Shown here piece after piece: positions 1-7,900 of a stretch of DNA of 13,039 bases (position 1 is its first letter; each line of letters begins with the position of its first letter). The notes below the pieces were generated by a model that was not told the origin of the DNA, did not search any database, and saw only the letters and a program-made list of their open reading frames with translations. The translations under genes and the position numbers were made by a program. The stretch comes from Saccoglossus kowalevskii (Eukaryota; Hemichordata; Enteropneusta; Harrimaniidae). The stretch is taken from NCBI RefSeq assembly GCF_000003605.2, contig NW_003148769.1, positions 194,100 to 207,138 on the forward strand, in the 5' to 3' direction.

Positions 1-1780
1 TATTTGTTTCTTATTATTGTGATTGTGAAATGGCATAGGAAATTTCCGTTGAATATGAGGACACTTCACCCGTTCTATACATACGTGCGTGATATGCATA
101 GAAAAGGGGGGAAATGATTAATATCAGGCGGCTTTTATGATATTTTCGGTATTCATGGTTTATTAAATCGAGCTGACCTTTCTTGAGATACTTTTTTAAG
201 CTATTGAAGATTATAACATTGAATTGTGCGTTAATCAGTGGAATGGAGTTTACCTAACTCGGTTATCTTCCGAGTTCAGATTGTAGGTTTATTTCGTTTC
301 ATTACAGCGGAGTGTAACACAAGATAGTTACTGAATAACTAAGTGATGCTGATCACCACAGGTACTTGACAAGCAAATCCTTATTGTGGAAGAGATACTA
401 TTTTGTCAAAAGACCCCATTCGCTTAGATCTCATTGTTTGTTTGTTTATGTTTTACGCCCTACAAATAGTATTCCCGTCTTCGCATCTACTGTTCTCCTC
501 AAATTTATGTAACTATAGTAACTAAAACAGTATAACAAACAACAATAGATATGAAACACGAGTTGGTTGGAGAAAACAAATCACATGACTCTCGCTCTCA
601 ATGAGATCTCGGCGTGCATTTGCAAATAAGGAATATTCATTCATAAGCTGAAGATGCAACATAAATGCAACTTCGAAAAACAAAAAAAATAGACATATCA
701 TAGAACGTAAGGTTCCACTCCGTGTATATTGCATGTGAGTCACATGTGACATATACAATATTTAAAATATTATGGTATATTTACACGAGTAACGTTTCAG
801 TTAGGATCATACTGAATGAAATATTGCAAATTTGAAAATGTCGACAATAAACGCGAGATTTTTTATTTCATTTGTTCAAATTATCTCGGATAATACTTAC
901 AACTTGTGAAAATTTTGTGTTTGGAAACCAATATTATTTATAAATACAGTGAGTTTCAATAGAGGCTAAATACTAGTTTCTTCTATAGTTTATTTTGGAA
1001 GACCAAATAGTGGAACAACGAAAACGTCCCTTTGGAGGGAGGATAGAGTCATCAATCAAGTATTCATCGTTTTTTCTCATGATGGTGATGGTGTGGTGTT
1101 GCGTAACGGGCACTGCATGTGCTTACAGTGGCGAGCAGTATTTGGTCATTTGTGTGTTCGAATCTTGTGTCTCGTGTTTATACAATTCACACGTGAATGT
1201 TCATATTATGTGTGATTTGGGGGTATGGTTACTAAATCATATACAGTGAGTTAAATGCTGACGCAAACCCACAGCTACGGGCGTCATCAATTTCACTTGT
1301 TTGGTGACGACCTCAGGTTTCCAAAAAGAATCACTTGATATGGAGCTAGTCTGCCTAATGTCGCATGTTTGGATTTGTGTTAAGTGTATCGTTCTATTTG
1401 CCTGTAATTAAAATACTATCCAAAGGCCGCTGTTAAACCAAAGTACGCCCATATATCATGTTCTATTTTTATGTGATTAATTGTCGTATTTCGCTGCAGG
1501 ACGGACATGACTGACGGTGAATTCTACAGCTTTGCTCCGAGATATATTTGTTTTCGTATTAATCCCCGGTGTGCGCAGTTTACACTTAGGTCGGGACTTC
1601 TACTAACGAGTCAGTTCACGTATCGCAAAGTTGTGACTTTGTGTGTATACAGATCGTCGTCCTCTGGTTGGGGTCAGCTCCTATCCATCAAATCAGACGG
1701 GAATACTAAAAACTTGTTTCGTTTTTAATTTTCATTATAACTATCTGCTCATTAGGCCAAAAAATTGTTTTGTTGCCCTC
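1..1780. other. No supported gene
   Basis: AT-rich sequence. The only item of note is a plus-strand frame with a signal-peptide-like start at 1079, discussed under findings. The remaining short frames have no recognisable content. Confidence 0.5.
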
Positions 1781-1781
1781 A

Positions 1782-1815
1782 GCGACCGACCAAAAAATAT
1801 GAAATATCGGGTCGC
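1782..1815. repeat. Short inverted repeat GCGACC...GGTCGC
   Basis: Six-base arms at 1782-1787 and 1810-1815 flank an A/T-rich spacer, with T-rich and A-rich runs on either side (1756-1773 and 1816-1825). It may be the end of an old repeat element, but no partner end is seen. Confidence 0.35.
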
Positions 1816-3088
1816 GTTTTTTTTTCAATAGGCCCAAATATTAAAAACTCACCATTTTAAGTAGTAAAAAAGTGTTTCCTCTAATAATTAACAATCCCGG
1901 ACCGTTGTTTGATCCCAAGGATCCCCAAGGGGGGGGGGGCTTTGGCGACTTTGAACCTCAAGTTGATCTGTATTTTTTTTTGCCTTATAATGTAAGCAAT
2001 GACGAAAATCAAAAGATAGTACGAGTATCCACTGTTACACTATTTTATTCAGCATCGATACTTGGAACATTGTCCTCGAGGACAGGAAAGACTGGGAAAT
2101 TATTTAAGGGGGCAAAAAAGTCCTGTTTCACTTTCGCTTTTAACAATATCCCATCGGCCATAGGCATCCGTAGTCTGATGTGTTTTTTCTGTGGTTGTTG
2201 CCTCGACAGACTGAAAGATATATGACTATTCATTTATTGTGTTTTCAGTAATTCTTAGAGTATGCACGGAACGCCTACTTTGGTGGTGGTCGTGGTGTAT
2301 ACATGGTCATGTGTTTCACCACATATGTAAAATCATTTTTTTGAATTGTTTCAAATATAGTTTGTAAAACTGCTAAGATTTGCATACATTTTCTACAAAT
2401 CAAAGCACCACTACCCGCTGAAGCACAATAATCAATCGCGTTACGTTAGTTTGTAATACAATATCCACATTAATCTTGCCATTTCATCGATCACACAGCT
2501 ACATTTCAGTGGCAAAGGGACGTGCGGGCAGCATTATTTGAGACTAATCCCATTCTAATTATGTCAGAGCAGACTTCAAATCGTTACAACCGTCACACCG
2601 TATCGTATACAATATGAATTCTACGTGACACGCTGCGCGCTGCTCGACGACCTTTTTAACTGAAGTTTATAACCCACAGATAGAAACAGCAGAGTTTATT
2701 GTAAGCGTTCTGCATCTTGACAGTTTCACACGCTTGTCTTGGAATATTCTGCTATTTTTTTCTCTGATAAGAGCGTGCGGGTGTGTGTGTCTTTCTTAGC
2801 ACATCTTCGGTACTACATCCAGTACGCAAAGACATACATAGAGAACAATACGCCCCAACTTCATCTGTAACTATCCCAAAGCGTACCAAAATTAATTAAA
2901 TTATCCATGATAAAGGGAAATCGCACCAATTTACCTGAAATGTGATAACAAGGAATAATAACCCATAATTAGTAACACATCCATAAGATAAAATCAAATC
3001 ATTTAGCGTTTACAGGAAGTTATTTAATGCTATATAATGCATTTACCAAATGTCAAACTACCACTTTAAGTAGTGACATTAAAATCGT
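1816..3088. other. No supported gene
   Basis: It holds a 117-codon unassigned frame (1872-2225), the G11 run and a lone sequence at 2627-2659 (GCGCGC, then CGACGACC and TTTTTAA) resembling one end of the TTAA element family. From 2700 the sequence is AT-rich and stop-dense on both strands. Confidence 0.45.
1929..1939. repeat. G11 homopolymer after an imperfect duplication
   Basis: ATCCCAAGG and ATCCCCAAGG lie next to each other (about 1912-1930) and run into eleven G. The tract falls inside a 117-codon open frame, whose continuity therefore depends on the exact G count. Confidence 0.9.
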
Positions 3089-3191
3089 CCAACTACCTGG
3101 TAATCAAAAACAAGCGAATCTAGCTACGAATGCGGTAGTTGTTGGATTAAATCATAGTCCTTACAAAGGTCTGTGATTTAATACAGTAAGG
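3089..3191. repeat. Cluster of overlapping inverted repeats
   Basis: CCAACTACC (3089-3097) pairs with GGTAGTTGTTGG (3134-3145). ATTAAATCATAG (3146-3157) pairs with CTGTGATTTAAT (3171-3182) at 11 of 12 positions. CCTTAC (3159-3164) pairs with GTAAGG (3186-3191). The second and third pairs interlock and cannot all form at once. No coding frame crosses the region. Confidence 0.5.
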
Positions 3192-3296
3192 AATAATGCA
3201 TGGTAATCGACGTGTGCGATTGTAGCTAAAACGCACACACAAATAACACTGCCTTAACATAATTTAGTATCCCTTGTTATGTATATTATGCGCCAA

Positions 3297-3308
3297 TTCC
3301 CGCGGGAA
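3297..3308. promoter_or_regulatory. Perfect E2F-like palindrome TTCCCGCGGGAA
   Basis: A 12-bp perfect palindrome matches the E2F/DP consensus on both strands and sits in a short GC-richer island (3285-3355). No gene start is recognisable next to it, so function is a guess. Confidence 0.3.
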
Positions 3309-3357
3309 ATAGCGAATCAAATGTTTGTTGTCGCTGTGTTGCGGCCTTGCTGCCTTT

Positions 3358-3405
3358 GACAAAAAAACAACAACAAACAAACAAAACAAAAAACGACAAC
3401 AATAC
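3358..3405. repeat. A-rich AAC/AAAC simple sequence
   Basis: Runs of A are interspersed with CAA and CAAA units. The short open frame across it (KKQQQTNKTKNDNN) mirrors the base composition and is not supported as a gene. Confidence 0.7.
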
Positions 3406-3641
3406 AATTTCTATGCGCCCCTTGCTGTTAGCAGGCTTACACGCTACTCAATACAACATGCTGAATGTTTTAAAAAAAGAACAGCTTGAAATAGCGGGTA
3501 ATGAGCACGGATCCACGGTGACTAGTTGTTGATACACAAGTCGTATCCGCGGCAAAATCTTGTATATCACTACATGCATAAATAAACCATGTACTCGAGC
3601 CCTCCAGGCACGACAAAAAGAACACAATGACTATTACTACA

Positions 3642-3649
3642 TGACGTCA
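3642..3649. promoter_or_regulatory. CRE octamer TGACGTCA
   Basis: This is an exact match to the palindromic CREB/ATF site. An 8-mer in 13 kb is not significant alone; it lies about 400 bp upstream of the unidentified exon-like frame at 4041. Confidence 0.25.
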
Positions 3650-3681
3650 ACACTGATATTTGAGGGGAGCACGCTGCGCTC

Positions 3682-3699
3682 ATAATTATAATTATAATT
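3682..3699. repeat. ATAATT short tandem repeat
   Basis: Three 6-bp ATAATT units follow a GC-richer stretch (GAGCACGCTGCGCTC). Confidence 0.7.
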
Positions 3700-4040
3700 T
3701 TCTTCTTATATCATTTGACATTTGAATTTAATGGGGTCACCATACAGAGTTCTGTTAGACGTAAATTACCAGCGAAATCGCCCGTTTTGTTGTTGATCTA
3801 CAGGCATTTTACCATTGTTACCCATATCTCGGAAATGTATGTAAATTATAACCGGCGTCACAGACTGACAAATTGATATACAATTTTATTTCAGATGCTA
3901 TGAAGTGTTTTGAAATTGTGTTTAATAGTTTTTTTGTTGGTAATGTATAAACGTGATAACACTGCAGTCTAAAAATCTAAACCTGAAGTTTATTGATAAC
4001 TGACCGAAAAATAGATTAGATATGTATATTTATTAAACAG

Positions 4041-4297
4041 TGGAGTTCATCTGGTTTGATTGTTTTACAGTCAATGCATTTAGTAATCTCCCAACACGAG
4101 GTGCGAATACGATGCCTACGTTAGCAACAAATACAGTGTCATACATGATATCACTGTTGACCAATGAGTGTAATACAGAGAACCTCGAAGTAACTCCGAA
4201 ACTTGGTGCTGAGATAGCCTCATTACTTCGACATATATTCGATCTCCTAGGGACACCTTGTAGTGCATATTTAAGTGAATATGAAGAAAGCGACTGA
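4041..4297 (+). CDS. Exon-like open frame of unknown identity, possibly terminal exon
   Basis: An AAACAG acceptor-like end at 4040 (alternative: TTTTACAG ending at 4070) precedes 85 open codons closed by TGA at 4295-4297. The peptide begins EFIWFDCFTVNAFSNLPTRG, has a mostly hydrophilic middle (TNECNTENLEVTPK), a predicted amphipathic helix (AEIASLLRHIFDLLG) and an acidic end (SEYEESD). Both candidate acceptors leave two bases before the first whole codon, so an upstream exon would have to end in phase 1. An AATAAA lies at 4562-4567, beyond an inserted repeat. I do not recognise the protein. A diverged copy of the 3' half occurs about 1.9 kb downstream with its frame broken, so the open frame here may be a coding exon or a young copy of a repeat. 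Confidence 0.3.
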
Positions 4298-4391
4298 AGA
4301 CTTTAAGTTGACTTGAACTCGAATGAATCTTGGTCAACTGCCGTTTTTTTACAAGGAAGTACTTGTTTTAGTTAAACATGTGTTTATACTA

Positions 4392-4556
4392 TTAAAGCGG
4401 GGGAGTCGTCACCTGCGCATGCGTCAGATGACCAAATCGTGTCAATGTTTACAAACAATCGTTTACCCATGAACCTTTAGGTTTTTAGCGTGTGTTGTTA
4501 TCGTCGTTTGGGACTCAATTCTCGCGCGTGCGCAGGTGACGACCCTCCCGTTTTAA
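4392..4556. mobile_element. Miniature inverted-repeat element (MITE) in a TTAA target, copy 1
   Basis: Terminal inverted repeats of about 32 bp, including the TTAA, match at 28 positions. The left arm is 4392-4423 and the right arm 4525-4556, read inward as TTAAA, a G-rich stretch, then GTCGTCACCTGCGCA. Both outer edges are TTAA, the target duplicated by piggyBac-type transposases. The interior of about 100 bp has no coding capacity. The arm ends TGCGCATGCG and TGCGCACGCG resemble half or near-full NRF1 sites. Whether piggyBac or another TTAA-using family mobilised it is inference; the element carries no transposase. Confidence 0.75.
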
Positions 4557-5745
4557 GTTGAAATAAACTAAGCTATTACCACAAAACAATTTCAGGTACA
4601 GACATCCAAAATAAAAGTTTGTCCATCATGTCTAAGCATTTAGATCTAGTTCCTTGAAACAAAGAATTAAATTTATTTGCCATGCAGGTTTCTGATTCTC
4701 TTACTTTTGCATTGGGATGTATCTAATTTCTATTACACATATTTTTGTCTAGTTTATTTAATTTTTGAATTGTCAGCAACCATGCATGTTCATGATCATG
4801 TTTTCTGTTTTTTATGGGGGACATAATGGAAAAAAAACAGCGATTTGCTATTTCAAGTATTCGATACCTAATGCAATGATACGATCTCTAGATTTTCTAC
4901 GATGTTGATTACTAACCAACCACCTTATTAACATTGATATGTTTATTACTAACCACCTAATTATTACTTTCGTATCTTGATTACTTTATCTCTTTAATCA
5001 TCATCTGATGTGTTATATCGAAGTTTTCACTCGTTTTATAGCTATCAAGTATACTATCATTATTTTAACCGGTGTTACTTGTTGTCCATATGGCAATCGA
5101 CGCGGCTGGGTGGATCTGTTTTATTACTTCTGATTACGTTGTTTGTCTGTTACGTGCTGGCAGGTATGCATGCGAATCATTACTTAGTGGCATTATTAAG
5201 GGGAAAAACACGGGTTACCTCATACACACAGACGATAGTAATCAGTTAAATTAGAAAAAGATAGATATTCTAGTCTTTAAATCAAATCATAATACCAAGA
5301 AACATTATAACATACCGTCTACGAACATCTACAAGGATGGAATACAGTCAACTACAACACACTCTCATGAATATTGAATACCTTATAAATATGGTCGGAA
5401 CGTACGACGCAATTAGTTTGTGGTTAAAATAGAATAACAATGTCTACAGAAATGCTCTAAGATGGCATCAATCTCACCTGTTTGATACAAACACGTTTGA
5501 TTATAACGCCGAATAATATATAAAGGGTTCCACACGTAGAGTAGGATGCGTTCACGCTTTTCAAAATACCTGATATCACTTCATATTCACAATGACATTT
5601 CTTTACTGACTATGTAGTTTAGTGTACTTGTTTTGTTGATTGTTGTCAGTTATTTGTTTTGTGTATTTGAACATGAAAATTTCCCTATACGACTTTTGTA
5701 TGTATTAATATATTTTGACAGTATCCCACAATTGTTTCAATTCGT
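4557..5745. other. No supported gene
   Basis: AT-rich sequence with tandem-like TTACTAACCA segments at 4909-4956. A hydrophobic open stretch ending at a donor-like site (5163/5164) is treated under findings. A TATATAAAGGG box-like string occurs at 5518-5528 without a gene after it. Confidence 0.45.
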
Positions 5746-5880
5746 TTGTTGATGTGTACATTTGCAACATCAAGACTTGATTTCTGTAACAATTGGTTGC
5801 TCTGCTTATCTTCATTCAATATGAAAACAAACCGTATAAGGTTCACAGAGCAATGCGGTCGATACCAAAGCATGTTAATG
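5746..5880 (+). mobile_element. LINE fragment downstream of the RT core, frameshifted
   Basis: The frame from 5746 reads ATSRLDFCNNWLLCL (5764-5808), matching the SRLDYCNSLLYGL-type motif found C-terminal to the reverse transcriptase in CR1/Jockey/L2-like elements. After about 5819 the similarity moves to the next frame (ENKPYKVHRAMRSI), comparable to the usual NKLQ-VQNAAAR segment, so a one-base shift is present. No intact ORF, ends or target duplication are visible. It has the same orientation as the RT relic about 1.2 kb downstream but represents a more 3' part of an element, so the two are separate insertions or a rearranged one. Confidence 0.6.
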
Positions 5881-6050
5881 CGTTGTGCTTTTAAACCTTA
5901 TAATCCATTTCCCATCCCTACGAACATAAACTGTTCCTCATCACCTTCAATACAATTTAATTAATACTGTTGAAGTCACAGTCAGCTGAAAGGACACGTT
6001 GTCTCTCTCATACAAGGTGCACTCACTAATCAATTTCTCCACGCCCATGT

Positions 6051-6349
6051 TAACAACAAAATACAGTATCAAATATTGTGTCATAAAATAAAATGTATTT
6101 CTTACAATGTATTTTTACCAATTATGTAGATATCAAAAAGCAGATGTCGAGCTAGCTTCAGTACTTGAAACATTGACATATCTTCGGTATCTTAGGGGCG
6201 CTTTTAGCGTCCGTTGAAACGAACATCAGCATAACAAGATCACAGTCGTCTTAAAAAGCAGCATCTCATTCGTGCTCCAGTGACTCTGGTCAACTGCTGT
6301 GATATACAAGTAAGTGCTCACCCAGTTAAACATTAGTTTATATCATTAT
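6051..6349 (+). pseudogene. Diverged, broken copy of the 4121-4395 exon-like block
   Basis: Several stretches match the block at 4121-4395 in the same order and nearly the same spacing. ACAACAAAATACAGT (6053-6067) matches GCAACAAATACAGT (4124-4137). The segments starting at 6175 and 4230 share 19 of 23 bases. GGTCAACTG (6288 and 4332) and AGTTAAACAT (6324 and 4370) are identical. An extra A near 6060 and a stop soon after break the reading frame. Further on, one frame reads ADVELASVLETLTYLRYLRGAF, which resembles the AEIASLLRHIFDLLG part of the upstream copy, and then stops. A TAG acceptor-like site at 6127-6129 would allow a short exon, but decay is the simpler reading. Confidence 0.45.
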
Positions 6350-6667
6350 ATATTCTATATCTGAGATCAAAGAACATTTACAACACTCTTTAGAAGCAAA
6401 CACGATTTCTGCTTCTGCTTTCTGAATTTGACAGCTAAATAGTCACAACATTGAAGTCCCAGTTCCAAGTCAACATCGACGCAATCCTATTATTGACACT
6501 CATTTTATATAAAGGCTGTAGGAAATAGTATTGTTTAGAAAGAAACGAAATAAATTACTGTTAAATTTTCATTTTCTGAACTCAAATTTGAAGACGAATG
6601 GAAACAACAGTCAGACGAAACTGAACAAAAGCAGTTTCGCGAGTGTACCCTTTTGTGTGGTATTGTA

Positions 6668-6714
6668 ACAATACAATACAATACAATACAATACAATACA
6701 ATACGATAAACATC
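6668..6714. repeat. ACAAT pentanucleotide microsatellite
   Basis: About 9.4 copies of a 5-bp unit run without interruption for 47 bp and end where ATACG breaks the period. The minus-strand open frame across it (YCIVLYCIV) is a product of the repeat and not a gene. Confidence 0.95.
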
Positions 6715-6948
6715 TGATATTTGTATCAACGTCCCGGTTTCATAAAATAATATTTATTTTGAGCGCTACTTTTGTGAATACAATTGTGATAGCTTTTAAA
6801 TTAGACAACTTTATTTTGCATTAGATAGAGCAGCCAATGAGATTTGTTGAGCGTTGAAGCATCGCACGTCAATGTGCGACTAGGGCAAAGCGCATCGCCA
6901 CTGTAAATTCACCACGCCACAGTAACTGTTCCCCAAAAGACGGCCCAG

Positions 6949-7081
6949 TCACCATGTAATGAACGCAAACCTATAGTGACTAGGATATGTTTTTTTCGCA
7001 ATTTGGCGTATGGTGTCCCACAAGGATATGTTCTTAGACCAATCTAATATAAAAAAACGCACATGCGCAGATGATAGTTAA
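6949..7081 (+). mobile_element. LINE reverse transcriptase relic (Jockey/CR1-like)
   Basis: One frame reads RKPIVTRICFFRNLAYGVPQ followed by GYVLRPI before a TAA at 7045. The YGVPQG-VL-P string (7009-7041) is the conserved block upstream of the RT active site in non-LTR elements, where the usual form is GVPQGSVLGP. About 20 bases further, in another frame, 7064-7078 reads CADDS, a decayed Y/F-ADD-T catalytic box, followed by stops where Q and Y are usual. The normal spacing between these motifs is roughly 35 residues, so about 25 codons have been lost along with the frame. The fragment is inactive. Flanks on both sides are too decayed to delimit. Confidence 0.7.
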
Positions 7082-7606
7082 CTGTAACAGTAGTTATCTT
7101 TTACAACTCATGTGCATCGTTCATCCGCAAATGTATGATAAAAAAACCTTCTGAAGTTAAAATAAGATAAGACAGCGTTTCCAATCTTTGAATAGGCTCA
7201 AAATATCAATGAACTTGATATTCCATCTGTGATTACTGAAAACGATAAAATAATTCCAACTAAAATAAATCTTGAAATAAATTTTAACGACGCACATGAA
7301 CAGGGGCAATCTGGTTGAAATGACATGCTCGATGTTAAGTGTAAATTCAGTAGTATTCTACATAATTCATTATGTTAAATACTATATCGAACTGTTGCAT
7401 ATTTTAACTGTAACTGTGCTGTAACTATTTTAAATGTCATGTGTGATTACATCAGTTCTAGTAGCTATCATGTTGGCGACTCAGTGCTTGTTATCTACTG
7501 TGCATCCCCGGGCACGTATCTTCACCTTTCTAAATTCTAAATGTGTGTTGTTATTATTGGAATAGTCTTTACTGTTGTTAGTGTGTGTATGAAACTCGCG
7601 ATGTGA
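7082..7606. other. No supported gene upstream of the receptor exon
   Basis: Probably further decayed retroelement sequence followed by ordinary AT-rich sequence. No TATA or initiator context is convincing enough to place a promoter for the receptor, and no 5' UTR exon can be delimited. Confidence 0.4.
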
Positions 7607-7608
7607 TG

Positions 7609-7634
7609 TTTAACTTTTTTTTTGTGTTATTCAG
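7609..7634 (+). promoter_or_regulatory. Predicted 3' splice site before the receptor exon
   Basis: A TTTAAC branch-point-like motif is followed by a run of T and then TGTTATTCAG. This is a good acceptor and implies at least one upstream 5' UTR exon that I cannot place. The alternative is that transcription starts just upstream and the exon is truly the first. Confidence 0.55.
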
Positions 7635-7894
7635 TCGACACCACACCGTCATCGTCATTGATACATATGAGCTGGCTCAGGTGCGTTTTTGTCGTTCTTG
7701 CGGCGTGTTCGCCCGTCGAGGTTGGAGCAAACAAGACAGTTCTCACAATTCTGGGGCTATTCCCGTTTGACTCGCCCATATGGAATGGCGGGGAATCCCA
7801 CCTACCGGCATCTCAGATGGCAATGCAGCATATAAACGACAATGAAGACATATTAGCAGACTATGAGCTGCAGATAGTATCCGGAGATAGTAAG
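7635..7894 (+). CDS. First coding exon of a GABA-B-type metabotropic receptor (partial gene; CDS from 7667)
   Basis: The ATG at 7667 opens a 76-residue peptide. Residues 1 to about 21 form a signal peptide (WLRCVFVVLAAC core), followed by an NKT glycosylation sequon at 22-24 and the first strand and helix of a periplasmic-binding-like ligand domain. LTILGLFPF, W-N-GG at 39-42, PASQMAMQHIN and ILADYELQIVSGDSK line up with the start of the GABA-B receptor ectodomain; vertebrate subunit 1 has ILPDYELKLIHHDSKCDPG there. The family consists of class C GPCRs that bind GABA outside the cell and signal through Gi/o. The exon ends on a full AAG codon directly before GTACGT, giving a phase 0 donor. A pyrimidine tract ending in TTCAG at 7634 marks a likely acceptor, leaving 32 bases of 5' UTR. 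The only upstream in-frame stop is at 7604 and no other in-frame ATG lies between. The start context is weak (C at -3). Downstream exons with the rest of the ectodomain and the seven-helix region are not in the window. Which subunit or paralogue it is cannot be decided from 76 residues. Confidence 0.85.
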
Positions 7895-7900
7895 GTACGT
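7895..7900 (+). promoter_or_regulatory. Predicted 5' splice site (AAG|GTACGT)
   Basis: The receptor homology stops exactly at the DSK codons and the next six bases are GTACGT, close to the metazoan donor consensus. The open frame reads on for 25 codons into sequence with no family resemblance, which fits intron. The residues expected next (a CDPG-like motif) were not found in any frame to the end of the window. Confidence 0.75.

Noticed and set aside
1147-1165. GTTCGAATC-like string as a tRNA or SINE B box
   Set aside because: No A box at the right spacing, no cloverleaf and no tail.
1872-2225. 117-codon plus-strand open frame (FPLIINNPGPLFDP...)
   Set aside because: It has no ATG start, spans G11 and T-rich runs that fix its frame by luck, and shows no recognisable domain or clear splice signals. 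A decayed transposon fragment is possible but unsupported.
2045-2233. Minus-strand open frame opposite the 117-codon frame
   Set aside because: It overlaps the other strand's open stretch, has no splice context and matches nothing known to me.
6862-6879. Hairpin TCGCAC...GTGCGA as a terminator or element end
   Set aside because: Six-base arms only, with no T tract role in animal DNA and no partner; likely incidental.
7056-7081. GCACATGCGCAG...GTTAA as a third MITE end
   Set aside because: The same bases encode the decayed ADD box of the LINE reverse transcriptase in the expected order after GVPQG, which explains them better; no partner arm is present.
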